Positions 54,137 to 63,289 of a stretch of DNA of 64,000 nt are shown here, piece by piece; within the stretch, counting starts at the first letter, position 1, and every line of letters starts with the position of its first letter. This DNA comes from Ascidiaceihabitans donghaensis (GTDB lineage Bacteria; Pseudomonadota; Alphaproteobacteria; Rhodobacterales; Rhodobacteraceae), in NCBI RefSeq assembly GCF_900302465.1, contig NZ_OMOR01000001.1, forward strand, positions 2,632,729 to 2,696,728. Direction: 5' to 3'. A program made the translations under genes and the position numbers. Under the pieces are notes generated by a model. It saw only the letters and a program-made list of their open reading frames with translations. It did no database searches and was not told the origin of the DNA.

Positions 54137-54879
54137 CAGCCTTGATAGAGGCCCGAAACATGACGTTGCGACTGGGTGGCAAAATCGTTTTGCGCGACGT
54201 GGATTTCCGCATTGAAAAAGGCGAAATTGTCACCGTTGTTGGGCCCAATGGATCAGGTAAATCGACTTTGCTGCGCGGATTGATTGGTGCTGTGCGCCCC
54301 GTGCAAGGCAGCGTGGTCCGGCAGGCCGGTTTGCGCATCGGATATGTGCCGCAAAAGTTGCATGTGGACACCACTTTGCCGTTAACCGTGAAGCGGTTTT
54401 TGAACATTCCCATACGCTTGGACGCGGATGTTATTTCTGACGCCCTGACCCGTGCTGGTGTGGTCGAGCAGGCGCAGACCCAAATGTCCCAGCTGTCAGG
54501 CGGACAGTTCCAGCGCGTCATGCTGGCGCGCGCACTTTTGACAAAACCCGACATCTTGATCCTGGACGAAGCCACACAAGGATTGGACCAACCCGGGGCT
54601 GCTGCATTCTATCGCCAGATCGAAGATGTGCGCAAAGATCTTGGCTGCGCGATTTTGATGGTCAGCCATGATTTGCATGTTGTTATGGCTGCTTCTGACC
54701 GCGTCTTGTGCCTGAACGGTCATGTCTGTTGTGAAGGGACCCCCGATATTGTGGCCTCGGCGCCAGAATATCGCGCGTTGTTTGGCACCGGCACACAAGG
54801 CGCGTTGGCGCTGTACCGCCATCATCATGATCACAATCACGAACATGAAGGCGCCCATGATCATGATCATCCTCATTAA
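54133..54879 (+). CDS. znuC: Zinc ABC transporter ATPase with His-rich tail
   Basis: A 248-residue ATPase: Walker A GPNGSGKST (37-45), signature QLSGGQFQRVMLARAL, Walker B ILILDEATQGLD. The final 19 residues (230-248) contain 10 His in HxHxH-like arrangement, an addition not needed for ATPase function that may bind zinc on the cytoplasmic side. Start at 54133 overlaps the zur stop (ATGA). Confidence 0.95.
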   Translation: MTALIEARNMTLRLGGKIVLRDVDFRIEKGEIVTVVGPNGSGKSTLLRGLIGAVRPVQGSVVRQAGLRIGYVPQKLHVDTTLPLTVKRFLNIPIRLDADVISDALTRAGVVEQAQTQMSQLSGGQFQRVMLARALLTKPDILILDEATQGLDQPGAAAFYRQIEDVRKDLGCAILMVSHDLHVVMAASDRVLCLNGHVCCEGTPDIVASAPEYRALFGTGTQGALALYRHHHDHNHEHEGAHDHDHPH

Positions 54880-54896
54880 GACGCGAGCTGAAAATT

Positions 54897-55694
54897 TTGA
54901 ATTATTTAGATGATTTTATGGTGCGTGCTGCGCTGGCCGGTGTGGGTGTTGCGTTAGCAGCAGCGCCCTTGGGATGTTTTGTGGTATGGCGCCGGATGGC
55001 CTATTTCGGGGATGCTACAGCCCACGCGGCCTTGTTGGGGGTTGCCCTTTCGCTTGCGCTGGATGGTCCCATTATGGTCGGTGTTCTTGCGGTCGCATTG
55101 GTGGTCGGTGTGTGTGTCACGTTTTTATCGGGACGCGGGCTGGGGGAAGACACCATCCTTGGGGTTCTGGCCCATAGCCTTCTGGCTGTCGGCCTCGTGG
55201 CCGTTTCCTTCATGAGTGGCGTGCGTATGGACCTTATGGGATTTCTAATGGGTGACATTTTGGGGGTCTCAAAGACGGACCTCGCGCTGATTTGGGGCGG
55301 TGTCGTGGCTATACTGGGCATCATGATCTGGCGCTGGAATGCGTTGCTGACGGTGACCCTTAACCCCGATCTGGCACAGGCCGCAGGGCTCAACAGCCGA
55401 CGCGAACAACTTGTGTTGACGGTCGCTTTGGCCGTTGTTGTGGCTGTGGCGATCAAGGTTGTGGGCGCATTGCTGATATCAGCCTTGTTGATCATTCCCG
55501 CAGCCGCTGCCCGCCCGCTGGTGCGCACCCCCGAGGCAATGGCGATCATGGCCGCAGGGCTTGGTGCTGTGGCCGCATTGGGCGGCTTGGGTGCCGCGTT
55601 CCAATGGAACACACAAACGGGGCCAACAATTGTGACGCTGGCCGCCATTTTGTTTGTTGCAAGCCACCTGATTGGGGCGTTGCGCCGCCTTTAA
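54897..55694 (+). CDS. znuB: Zinc ABC transporter permease
   Basis: A 265-residue inner-membrane permease with about eight hydrophobic segments and the conserved WRRMAYFGDATAHAALLGVAL motif. The TTG at 54897 is chosen because the conserved LDDF start is lost with the ATG at 54918. Its last bases overlap the convergent kynureninase gene by four. Confidence 0.93.
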   Translation: MNYLDDFMVRAALAGVGVALAAAPLGCFVVWRRMAYFGDATAHAALLGVALSLALDGPIMVGVLAVALVVGVCVTFLSGRGLGEDTILGVLAHSLLAVGLVAVSFMSGVRMDLMGFLMGDILGVSKTDLALIWGGVVAILGIMIWRWNALLTVTLNPDLAQAAGLNSRREQLVLTVALAVVVAVAIKVVGALLISALLIIPAAAARPLVRTPEAMAIMAAGLGAVAALGGLGAAFQWNTQTGPTIVTLAAILFVASHLIGALRRL

Positions 55695-56881
55695 GTGACG
55701 CGGCTGCGTTGTTTGTAGACCGGGTTATCCCACAAATTGCCGTTGATCACTTCTGCGATGTGTTTCACCGCTGCAGTGACGTCCGCGGCGTCTACATACA
55801 GCGGCGTAAAGCCGAAGCGCATGATGTTGGGGGCGCGGAAATCGCCAATAACACCACGCGCAATGACGGCCTGCATGGCCGCGTAGCCTTCTTTGAACGC
55901 AAACGACACCTGACTGCCACGCGTCGCAGAATCGCGCGGACTTGCGAGGGTCAAGGCGGGCACTTGGGCTTCGATTTCTTCGATAAACTGTTCTTGCAGC
56001 GCGATGGACGCACGACGCAGTTCCGCCATGTCGACACCATCCCAGACCTTCAAAGCCTCTTCCAAAGACGCCATCTGGATCACGGGCGGTGTTCCGACGC
56101 GCATCCGTTCGATGCCCGGTGCGGGGCGGTAATCAAGGTCAAAGTCAAAGGGGGCGTCATGGCCCAACCATCCCGCCAAAGCAGGATCAACCTGATCGGC
56201 CAAATCAGAACGCACATAGATAAACGCAGGTGCGCCCGGTCCGCCGTTCAAATATTTATAGGTGCACCCCACCGCAAATTCACATTGGCATGCTGACAGA
56301 TCAACAGGCACAGCACCCGCAGAATGCGCAAGATCCCATATCATCACGGCACCTGCGGCGTGGGCCGCCTTGGTTACTGCATCCATATCGTGCATGCGCC
56401 CTGTGCGGTAATCAACCTGTGTCAGCATCACAACCGCCACGCTGTCATCGATAAAGTCTGTGATATCTTCCGGGGATTCGGTGCGCAGGCTGTAGCCGTC
56501 GTCCAGCAATTTCGTCAGCCCGTCCACCATGTAAAGATCGGTGGGAAAGTTGCCGGTGTCCGACAAGATCACTTTGCGCTCGGGTCGCATTTTGATTGCG
56601 GCGGCAACGGCTTGAAACACTTTCACGGACAATGTGTCGCCCATGGCGATTGTGCCGTCTGGTGCCCCAACAAGCCCCCCGACAGTGTTACCAACTGCGC
56701 TGGGTTGCGCCATCCATCCGGCCGTGTTCCAACCTTTGATCAGCATCTCGCCCCATTCGTCCGTCAACATCGCAGCCACCCTTGCCGGCACCGACTTAGG
56801 CAAAGGCCCAAGCGAATTGCCATCAAGATAAATGACGCCTTCTGGCAGGTGGAATTGATCTTTGCGCAAGATAGAGGACAT
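55691..56881 (-). CDS. kynU: Kynureninase
   Basis: A 396-residue PLP enzyme: IYLDGNSLGPLP near the start, IWDLAHSAGA (Asp183, His186 near PLP) and FAVGCTYKYLNGGPGAPAF with Schiff-base Lys209. It cleaves kynurenine to anthranilate and alanine in tryptophan breakdown. No other kyn genes (kynA, kynB) are within the window, so the pathway is not clustered here. Confidence 0.94.
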   Translation of the reverse strand: MSSILRKDQFHLPEGVIYLDGNSLGPLPKSVPARVAAMLTDEWGEMLIKGWNTAGWMAQPSAVGNTVGGLVGAPDGTIAMGDTLSVKVFQAVAAAIKMRPERKVILSDTGNFPTDLYMVDGLTKLLDDGYSLRTESPEDITDFIDDSVAVVMLTQVDYRTGRMHDMDAVTKAAHAAGAVMIWDLAHSAGAVPVDLSACQCEFAVGCTYKYLNGGPGAPAFIYVRSDLADQVDPALAGWLGHDAPFDFDLDYRPAPGIERMRVGTPPVIQMASLEEALKVWDGVDMAELRRASIALQEQFIEEIEAQVPALTLASPRDSATRGSQVSFAFKEGYAAMQAVIARGVIGDFRAPNIMRFGFTPLYVDAADVTAAVKHIAEVINGNLWDNPVYKQRSRVT

Positions 56882-56994
56882 TGGTGTCTCCGGTTGAATG
56901 AATATATTTTAGGCTTAAAGCATATCTATCGGCTTGCAACGAAAAACGCCAGTGCCGAAGGGAAATCCGCGGTCAAGACCACAGTCCATGCAGC

Positions 56995-57585
56995 TTATGC
57001 CGCCGACCAAAGCGCCAAACCCACAACCAACAGCATAGACAAAGCCATAGCGACATTGATGCGGCGCTGGATAACATGCGGCAGGTTCAAAGCATGCAAA
57101 GTCACCCCGGCCCACAGCCACCCGACATGCAAAGGCACCCAGATCAGATTGTAGATCACGATTTTGACCACAACCTCAAAGGCCAAAGCCTGCGGAAAAA
57201 TGACAAAGCCCGAAAACAATGTGGCCGTCACGACGTAGGCTTTGGGGTTAATCGGTTGTAAGGCCAATCCATTCCAGAACCCCAAAGGTTTGCTGGGATC
57301 GATAAAGCCTATGCGACTGCCTGCGGTTGCAACACGGTAAGCCAAATAGACCAGATACCCTACCGACGCCAATAAAAGGCCCGTACGCAACCATGGGATT
57401 GCAAGACCAGCTGCAGCAATGCCAGAAATCACCAGCACCATCACGATGTGCCCGCCCACAAACAGCCCCGCAATAAAGGCCAGCCCCGGACGATACCCGT
57501 AAGCCGCCCCAATGCCTGCTGTTGTCAACACGCCCGGACCGGGGGTCACAATCAAGAAGAACACGGCCAAGGCAAATTCGATCAT
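56995..57585 (-). CDS. LysE/RhtB-family exporter
   Basis: A 196-residue inner-membrane protein with about six hydrophobic segments and [21 protein letters not shown], the LysE/RhtB motif. It exports amino acids or related small molecules. The start overlaps the stop of the enolase-superfamily gene (ATGA), so it is the last gene of the sugar-acid operon. Its link to that pathway is uncertain. Confidence 0.88.
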   Translation of the reverse strand: MIEFALAVFFLIVTPGPGVLTTAGIGAAYGYRPGLAFIAGLFVGGHIVMVLVISGIAAAGLAIPWLRTGLLLASVGYLVYLAYRVATAGSRIGFIDPSKPLGFWNGLALQPINPKAYVVTATLFSGFVIFPQALAFEVVVKIVIYNLIWVPLHVGWLWAGVTLHALNLPHVIQRRINVAMALSMLLVVGLALWSAA

Positions 57586-58679
57586 TCAGGCGTAACCTTG
57601 AAGGGGGCGAGTGTGTCCCAAAGGAATTCCACCCCTGTTCCGGGGGTGTCCGGTGCAACAGCCTGCGCGTTCCGGATCACCAGCGGGCGCGTGGTATAGC
57701 GGTCGATGGGGAAGCTGTGCACTTCAAGCCACCCTCCATGGGCCTGCGACGACACAAGGCTGACATGCAGTTCCTGCATTCCATGTGAACACACGGGCAC
57801 ATTTGTGTTTTGGGTCAATGCCGCGACCTGTAACCACCCCGTGATCCCACCACAATTCGAGGCGTCAGGTTGGATGAACCCCAATTCGGACTGCGCCATC
57901 GCCATTTCAAATTCATGGATGGTATGCAGGTTTTCCCCCATGGCGACAGCCATTCCGGTGGCCTGCGTGATTGCGGCGTAACCTGCGTAATTGTCTGGAA
58001 TAATAGGTTCCTCGAACCAAAGAATGTCCTGATCTTTTACGGCATGTGCAAGGCTGATCGCCTGATCGACCGTCATCGAATAATTCGCGTCGATCATGAA
58101 TTTTGCTTCCGCACCGATTTGTTTGCGCACAGCTTTGATGCGCGTGACATCTTCGTGTTCGGTTGGTTGGCCGATTTTGATCTTTACCGCATTCAGGCCT
58201 GCGTCGAGATAGCTTTGCACATGCAACAAAAGTTTTGGCAACGGATAAGCCAGATCAATCCCGCCCCCGTAGGCTTTGCAGGTGTTGCCATATCCACCCG
58301 CCATTTGCCAAAGCGGCTTTTCTTCAGACTTTCCGCGCAGATCCCACAACGAAATGTCGATCGCCGAAATCGCAAAGCTCACGATCCCACCGCGCCCGAC
58401 ATAGTGCATGTGCCATTGCATTGCCTCATAGATCGCTTCGACACGGCCTGCGTCCTGCCCGATCAGCCACGGCGCAATATCATGTTGGATCATTGCCTGC
58501 ACAGCATGACCGCCACGCCCACCTGTGTAGGTGTACCCGGTTCCCTGGGCGCCATCCTCCAATGTGATTGTCACTGTCACCAGTTGGAAGTGGCTGTGAT
58601 CCCCGTGTTTGGCGTCCACCAAAACCTCATCCAGTGGAACATTGAACAAACACGCTTCAACAGATTTGATTTTAAACAT
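57582..58679 (-). CDS. Mandelate racemase/muconate lactonizing-type enolase-superfamily dehydratase
   Basis: A 365-residue enolase-superfamily enzyme of the MR subgroup. KxK base at Lys166/Lys168 (VKIKIG), metal ligands Asp197, Glu223 and Glu249 (MIDANY, WFEEP, MGENLH), and the His299-Asp272 dyad (CSHG; QPDASN) are intact. Acid-sugar dehydratases (fuconate, rhamnonate, galactarate and others) share this set. Context with an SDR, FAH hydrolase and 2-hydroxyacid dehydrogenase supports sugar-acid dehydration. Copy B of the palindromic repeat lies upstream. Confidence 0.88.
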   Translation of the reverse strand: MFKIKSVEACLFNVPLDEVLVDAKHGDHSHFQLVTVTITLEDGAQGTGYTYTGGRGGHAVQAMIQHDIAPWLIGQDAGRVEAIYEAMQWHMHYVGRGGIVSFAISAIDISLWDLRGKSEEKPLWQMAGGYGNTCKAYGGGIDLAYPLPKLLLHVQSYLDAGLNAVKIKIGQPTEHEDVTRIKAVRKQIGAEAKFMIDANYSMTVDQAISLAHAVKDQDILWFEEPIIPDNYAGYAAITQATGMAVAMGENLHTIHEFEMAMAQSELGFIQPDASNCGGITGWLQVAALTQNTNVPVCSHGMQELHVSLVSSQAHGGWLEVHSFPIDRYTTRPLVIRNAQAVAPDTPGTGVEFLWDTLAPFKVTPE

Positions 58680-58719
58680 CCTAGATCCTTCGCTGTGCCT
58701 TTTTAGCGGTTCGGGTAAC

Positions 58720-58780
58720 GGGGGCTCTGCCCCCCGACGGCTGTGCCGCCTCCCCCCGGGATATTTTTGGCGAAAAGAAA
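58720..58780 (+). repeat. Dispersed palindromic GC element, copy B
   Basis: GGGGGCTCTGCCCCCC, then GCCGCCTCCCCCC and GGGATATTTTTGGCGAAAAG, nearly identical in layout to copy A (13004). It lies between two genes of one operon. Confidence 0.72.
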
Positions 58781-58787
58781 GTGGGGG

Positions 58788-59711
58788 TCACATATCGGCG
58801 CATTCCGGTACCGGCGTCAGCGTTTTGCCATCTTCAAGATGCCGCAACAAATTGTCCACTGTCAGGTTTCCCATTGCAGCGCGTGTTTCGACCGTGCCAC
58901 TGCCCACGTGCGGCAAAAGCACCGTGCGAGGGTGATCGCGCAAAGCCTGCGGCACTTTGGGTTCTTGCTCAAATACATCCAGACCGGCCCAGCCAAGCTT
59001 GCCGGTTTGCAGCGCTTTAATCAGCGCATTCTCATCCACGACTGACCCCCGAGACACATTGATCAGCGTCCCATTTGCCCCCAGCGCCTCCATAACGTCT
59101 GCGTTGACGATCTTGTTCGTCGATGGTCCGCCCGGGGTGATACAGATCAGCACATCAGCGTCTCGGGCCATGGCCGTGAGGTCGTCGTAGTAGGTGTAAT
59201 CTACGTCCTTTTTGGTGCGCGTATGGTAAATGATCTTGCTGTTCCAGGGCGCAAGCTTATCGGCAATTGCTTGCCCGATCCGGCCCAACCCAAGAATACC
59301 TACCGTTTGGTTGTCGGCAGACCGCGTCAATGGCGCGTTCCCTTCGGTTTCCCACGCACCGTCACGCACGTAAGAATCGTCGCGCAGGATTTCGCGGTAA
59401 CACGCCAGCATCAACAGCACAGCCGTGGTCGCAACCTCGGCATTCAGCACATTGGGGGTGTGGGTAACAACCACGCCACGCGCTTTCGCCGCCTGCACGT
59501 CGATGGCATCATACCCCACGCCATAACAAGAGATCGCCTTCAAATTCGGCAAACTGTTCATGATCTCGGGTTTCACACCATCGTGCCCGTTTGTGATTAT
59601 ATGAGTGATCTTTGCGGGATCGTAATCCTCTAAAGAATGTACCGTAAATGCCACTTCAAGCCGCACTTTCATAGCCTCGGTCACGCCGCCAATTTGTAAA
59701 AGGTCAGCCAT
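58788..59711 (-). CDS. D-isomer-specific 2-hydroxyacid dehydrogenase
   Basis: A 307-residue NAD(P)-dependent enzyme: GILGLGRIGQAIAD nucleotide motif, INVSRGSVVDENAL with catalytic Arg, GLDVFEQEP with Glu, and LLPHVGSGT with His. It reduces 2-keto acids (hydroxypyruvate or glyoxylate type). In this operon it may act on a short ketoacid produced by the pathway. It overlaps the FAH gene by 8 bases. Confidence 0.9.
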   Translation of the reverse strand: MADLLQIGGVTEAMKVRLEVAFTVHSLEDYDPAKITHIITNGHDGVKPEIMNSLPNLKAISCYGVGYDAIDVQAAKARGVVVTHTPNVLNAEVATTAVLLMLACYREILRDDSYVRDGAWETEGNAPLTRSADNQTVGILGLGRIGQAIADKLAPWNSKIIYHTRTKKDVDYTYYDDLTAMARDADVLICITPGGPSTNKIVNADVMEALGANGTLINVSRGSVVDENALIKALQTGKLGWAGLDVFEQEPKVPQALRDHPRTVLLPHVGSGTVETRAAMGNLTVDNLLRHLEDGKTLTPVPECADM

Positions 59712-60549
59712 CTTGGTCGACCTTTTGTGTTTGCCGGCCCAAGCCTTCGATTTCGAGCGTCATGACGTCGCCTTTTTTGAGGTAAACAGGCGTTGGTTTG
59801 ATCCCCATGCCAACGCCGGGCGGCGTGCCTGTGGTGATGATGTCGCCGGGGTGCAGCGTGAACAATTGGCTGAGATGTTCGATGATTTCCGCAACGCTGA
59901 AGATCATCGTGGCGGTGTTGCCGGTCTGCATACGCTTGCCGTTTACATCAAGCGACATGGCAAGATTTTGCGGGTCTGGCACCTCGTCGCGGGTCACAAG
60001 ATAAGGGCCAGTGGGGCCGAATGTGTCGCACGATTTACCTTTGGTCCATTGTCCGGTCAGCTGGGTTTGGAAGTGCCGTTCAGAGACATCATTGACGATG
60101 CAATAGCCTGCCACGTGATCCAAGGCGTTGTCTTTGCTGACATACTTCGCTTCTTTTCCGATCACGACGCCCAATTCGACCTCCCAATCGGTGTGGGCTG
60201 AGCCGCGTGGCATCACCACATCATCGTTTGGCCCGACAATGGCGGAGTTGGCCTTGAAAAACAGGATCGGGTGTTCGGGGATGGCGGCACCGGTTTCGGC
60301 AGCATGGTCAGAGTAATTGAGACCAATGCACAGGAATTTACCGAAATTACCGACACACGCCCCGATGCGCGGGCTGCCTTCAACAGCGGGTAACGTTGCT
60401 GGGTCAATTTTGGCCAACTCGGCCAGCTTGGCATCGCCAAGCATATCGCCGTTGATGTCATCAACATGCGCCGACAGATCACGTAGCGTGTCGCCATCCA
60501 TCAAACCGGGTTTTTCAGCGCCTTTTGCGCCATAGCGTACAAGTTTCAT
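59704..60549 (-). CDS. Fumarylacetoacetate hydrolase-family protein
   Basis: A 281-residue FAH-domain protein: LCIGLNYSDHAAETG, DWEVELGVVIGKEA (acidic metal ligands), DTFGPTGPYLVTRDEVPDP and ITTGTPPGVGMG. Members hydrolyse C-C bonds of diketo acids, for example 2,4-diketo-3-deoxy-L-fuconate or L-rhamnonate in the non-phosphorylative sugar pathways. The SDR and dehydratases in this operon fit such a route. Confidence 0.9.
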   Translation of the reverse strand: MKLVRYGAKGAEKPGLMDGDTLRDLSAHVDDINGDMLGDAKLAELAKIDPATLPAVEGSPRIGACVGNFGKFLCIGLNYSDHAAETGAAIPEHPILFFKANSAIVGPNDDVVMPRGSAHTDWEVELGVVIGKEAKYVSKDNALDHVAGYCIVNDVSERHFQTQLTGQWTKGKSCDTFGPTGPYLVTRDEVPDPQNLAMSLDVNGKRMQTGNTATMIFSVAEIIEHLSQLFTLHPGDIITTGTPPGVGMGIKPTPVYLKKGDVMTLEIEGLGRQTQKVDQDG

Positions 60550-60558
60550 GTCAGCTCC

Positions 60559-62355
60559 TTAATGATTGTCACGCGGCATGTATTTGCGCGAAATGTCTTG
60601 GTATTTGGTGGCGCCTTTGAGGGTCATGCCCTCGTCAAAGCGGCCAACTTTTTCGCGGAAGAACTCTTGCCATGGGGATTGGCTTTCCGGCACACCGTAT
60701 CCTCCGTTTTCAAGCAAAACCCTTGCGCGGTCTGCCAATTCGTCCAGCGGCACCAACATGTCGGCTGTGCATTTGCGCAAGTCGATGCGCACTGTGTCGC
60801 CCGTTTGCAAAAGCGCCAAACCACCACCGTCAGCAGCTTCGGGGGACGCGTTCAAAATTGAAGGCGATCCCGATGTACCGGATTGTCGCCCGTCCCCGAT
60901 GCACGGCAGCGCGTTTATGCCCTTTTTCAACAGATATGACGGAGGGCGCATGTTCACGACTTCAGCGCCGCCCGGATAGCCCTTGGGTCCTGCGCCGCGC
61001 ATAAACAGAACACAGCTTTCGTCGATATTTTCCGATGGATCGTCGATGCGGTGGTGGAAATCTTCTGGCCCGTCAAAGACCACCGCGCGCCCTTCAAAGG
61101 CATCGGGATCGTCGGGGTCGCTGAGGTAGCGGGCGCGGAACGCATCCGAAATCACGGACGTTTTCATGATCGCGGAATCGAACAAGTTGCCCGACAGGTT
61201 GATAAACCCCGCAGCCTGCATCAAAGGCGCTGCCGCCGTTTTGATCACATCATCGTTCTGGGTGCGGGAAGCGGTGCAGTTTTCGCCCATGGTTTTACCA
61301 TTGGCCGTGATCGCATCCGGGTGCGGCAACAGATTTGCCGCAATCAATTCCCCGACAACAGCCGGCACACCGCCCGCATGTTGATAATCTTCACCAAGGT
61401 ACTTTCCCGCTGGCTGAAGGTTAACAAGCAACGGGATTTCGTGGCCGATTTTCTGCCAGTCATTGTTGTCCAAAGCCACATCAAGATGGCGGGCAATGCC
61501 GTTCAGATGGATAGGCGCGTTGGTGGACCCGCCGATGGCAGAATTGATGACAATTGCGTTTTCAAACGCCTCGCGCGTCATAATGTCCGAGGGGCGCAGA
61601 TCTTCCCACACCATGTCGACGATGCGCTTGCCTGTGTTATAGCTCATTTGACCACGTTCACGGTAAGGCGCTGGAATCGCCGCACTTCCCGGCATTTGCA
61701 TCCCCAAGGCTTCGGCGAGGGAATTCATCGTGGTCGCCGTGCCCATTGTGTTGCAATAGCCCACGGACGGGGCCGAGGCGGCGGCGATGTTCATGAATTC
61801 GTCATCGTCAATCTCGCCTGCGGCCAGCGCTTCGCGCGCCTTCCAGATCACGGTTCCCGACCCTGCCCGTTCGCCTTTCCACCAGCCGTTCAGCATCGGC
61901 CCGACCGACAGGGCAATCGCAGGAATGTTAACGGTTGCGGCGGCCATCAGCAGCGCGGGCGTGGTCTTGTCGCAGCCGATGTTCAGCACGACACCGTCCA
62001 GCGGATACCCAAACAGCGTTTCGACCAAAGACAGATAGGCAAGGTTGCGATCCAGCATCGCGGTGGGACGTTTGCCGGTTTCCTGAATAGGGTGAACCGG
62101 CACTTCAATGCACGTACCCCCTGCCGCGATGATGCCGTCGCGCACACGTTTGGTCAGTTCCAGATGGTGGCGGTTGCAAGGCGACAAATCTGACCCTGTT
62201 TGCGCGATCCCGATGATCGGCTTGCCCGATTGCAACTCTTCGCGGGTCAATCCGTAATTCAGATACCGCTCCAGATAGAGCGCCGTCATTTCAGGGTCTT
62301 CCGGATTGTTGAACCATTTGCGCGAGCGCAGATTTTCAGGTTTCATTTTGGTCAT
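60559..62355 (-). CDS. IlvD/Edd-family sugar-acid dehydratase
   Basis: A 598-residue dehydratase with Fe-S Cys positions in [17 protein letters not shown] and GYCNTMGTA. The sequence beginning [12 protein letters not shown] is typical of the arabinonate/xylonate dehydratase branch rather than IlvD. It dehydrates aldonic acids to 2-keto-3-deoxy acids. It overlaps the SDR gene by four bases (ATGA). The operon thus has two unrelated dehydratases. Confidence 0.9.
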   Translation of the reverse strand: MTKMKPENLRSRKWFNNPEDPEMTALYLERYLNYGLTREELQSGKPIIGIAQTGSDLSPCNRHHLELTKRVRDGIIAAGGTCIEVPVHPIQETGKRPTAMLDRNLAYLSLVETLFGYPLDGVVLNIGCDKTTPALLMAAATVNIPAIALSVGPMLNGWWKGERAGSGTVIWKAREALAAGEIDDDEFMNIAAASAPSVGYCNTMGTATTMNSLAEALGMQMPGSAAIPAPYRERGQMSYNTGKRIVDMVWEDLRPSDIMTREAFENAIVINSAIGGSTNAPIHLNGIARHLDVALDNNDWQKIGHEIPLLVNLQPAGKYLGEDYQHAGGVPAVVGELIAANLLPHPDAITANGKTMGENCTASRTQNDDVIKTAAAPLMQAAGFINLSGNLFDSAIMKTSVISDAFRARYLSDPDDPDAFEGRAVVFDGPEDFHHRIDDPSENIDESCVLFMRGAGPKGYPGGAEVVNMRPPSYLLKKGINALPCIGDGRQSGTSGSPSILNASPEAADGGGLALLQTGDTVRIDLRKCTADMLVPLDELADRARVLLENGGYGVPESQSPWQEFFREKVGRFDEGMTLKGATKYQDISRKYMPRDNH

Positions 62356-63110
62356 TGGCCGCTCCAGCCTCCGTCGATGATATGAGTATGACCTGTGGTA
62401 AAGGCACTTTCGTCGCTGGCCAGATACACCACAAGATGTGCGATTTCTTCGGCGCTTGCCACGCGCCCCATGGGTTGGCGGGCCACAAACTGCGCCAGGG
62501 CCGCATCATAACTGCCAAGCTCCTCACCCAACGCCGTCACACGGTCATGCCAGCTTGGCGATTCAACGGTACCGGGGCAGATGCAATTACAGCGAATGCC
62601 CTGCTTGATGTAGTCAACCGCGATGGATTTGGTGAGCCCCACAACGGCCGCTTTGGTTGTGCCGTACACAAAGCGATTGGGCGCCCCGATAATGCTGCCC
62701 AAAGCCGATGACATATTGATGATAGACCCGCTTCCACGGTCCAGCATCCCCGGCAATGCCGCCTTCACCGTACGCACCATCGAGCGCACATTTAGATCGA
62801 ACGCAAAATCAATTTCATCCTCGGACGCATCCAGAATTGTGCCGTGATGCACGAAGCCTGCGCAGTTGAACAAGATGTCCGGCCGGGCCGCCTGCACACC
62901 TGCCAAAACACTGTCACCGTCCAGGGCATTTAATTCGAAAATTTCAATATTTTCGTGATTCGCATCCCGAATCGTGGAAAGCGCATCCATGTTTACATCC
63001 GTGGCAAAGACGTGAGCACCTTGTGCCGCCATAGCCAGCGCAGACGCCCGTCCGATCCCTTGCCCGGCGGCCGTCACCAAAGCACGCTTTCCCTTAAGCC
63101 TTTGATTCAT
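62352..63110 (-). CDS. Short-chain dehydrogenase (2-keto-3-deoxy-fuconate dehydrogenase-like)
   Basis: A 252-residue classical [18 protein letters not shown] cofactor motif, NCAG, catalytic Ser in NMSSALGS and Tyr/Lys in YGTTKAAV; it ends [15 protein letters not shown]. Closest family feel is 2-keto-3-deoxy-L-fuconate or sugar dehydrogenases. It is the first gene of the minus-strand operon, divergent from the HIBADH-like gene across 63111-63289, which presumably contains both promoters. Confidence 0.9.
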   Translation of the reverse strand: MNQRLKGKRALVTAAGQGIGRASALAMAAQGAHVFATDVNMDALSTIRDANHENIEIFELNALDGDSVLAGVQAARPDILFNCAGFVHHGTILDASEDEIDFAFDLNVRSMVRTVKAALPGMLDRGSGSIINMSSALGSIIGAPNRFVYGTTKAAVVGLTKSIAVDYIKQGIRCNCICPGTVESPSWHDRVTALGEELGSYDAALAQFVARQPMGRVASAEEIAHLVVYLASDESAFTTGHTHIIDGGWSGQ

Positions 63111-63289
63111 ATCAGTATCCCTGTTCCGACCTTCGGCAATCGGTCCAAAAACCGGACCCTGCCCCTTCGGAAATATTCGTGAACGAGGAAAGGAATTTCA
63201 CCGTAAGGGCTGGTCCCCTTCCCGCATTTTGTTAGCGTATGACACAGTTATGGCTTTGACCATGGCATAGATTTGGGAAGGAAGGCGTC

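Noticed and set aside
61051..62193. Long open frame (380 codons) antisense to the IlvD/Edd dehydratase gene
   Set aside because: It lies wholly inside a well-supported gene on the other strand; the protein has no family resemblance and is His/Arg-rich, as expected of a GC-codon shadow.
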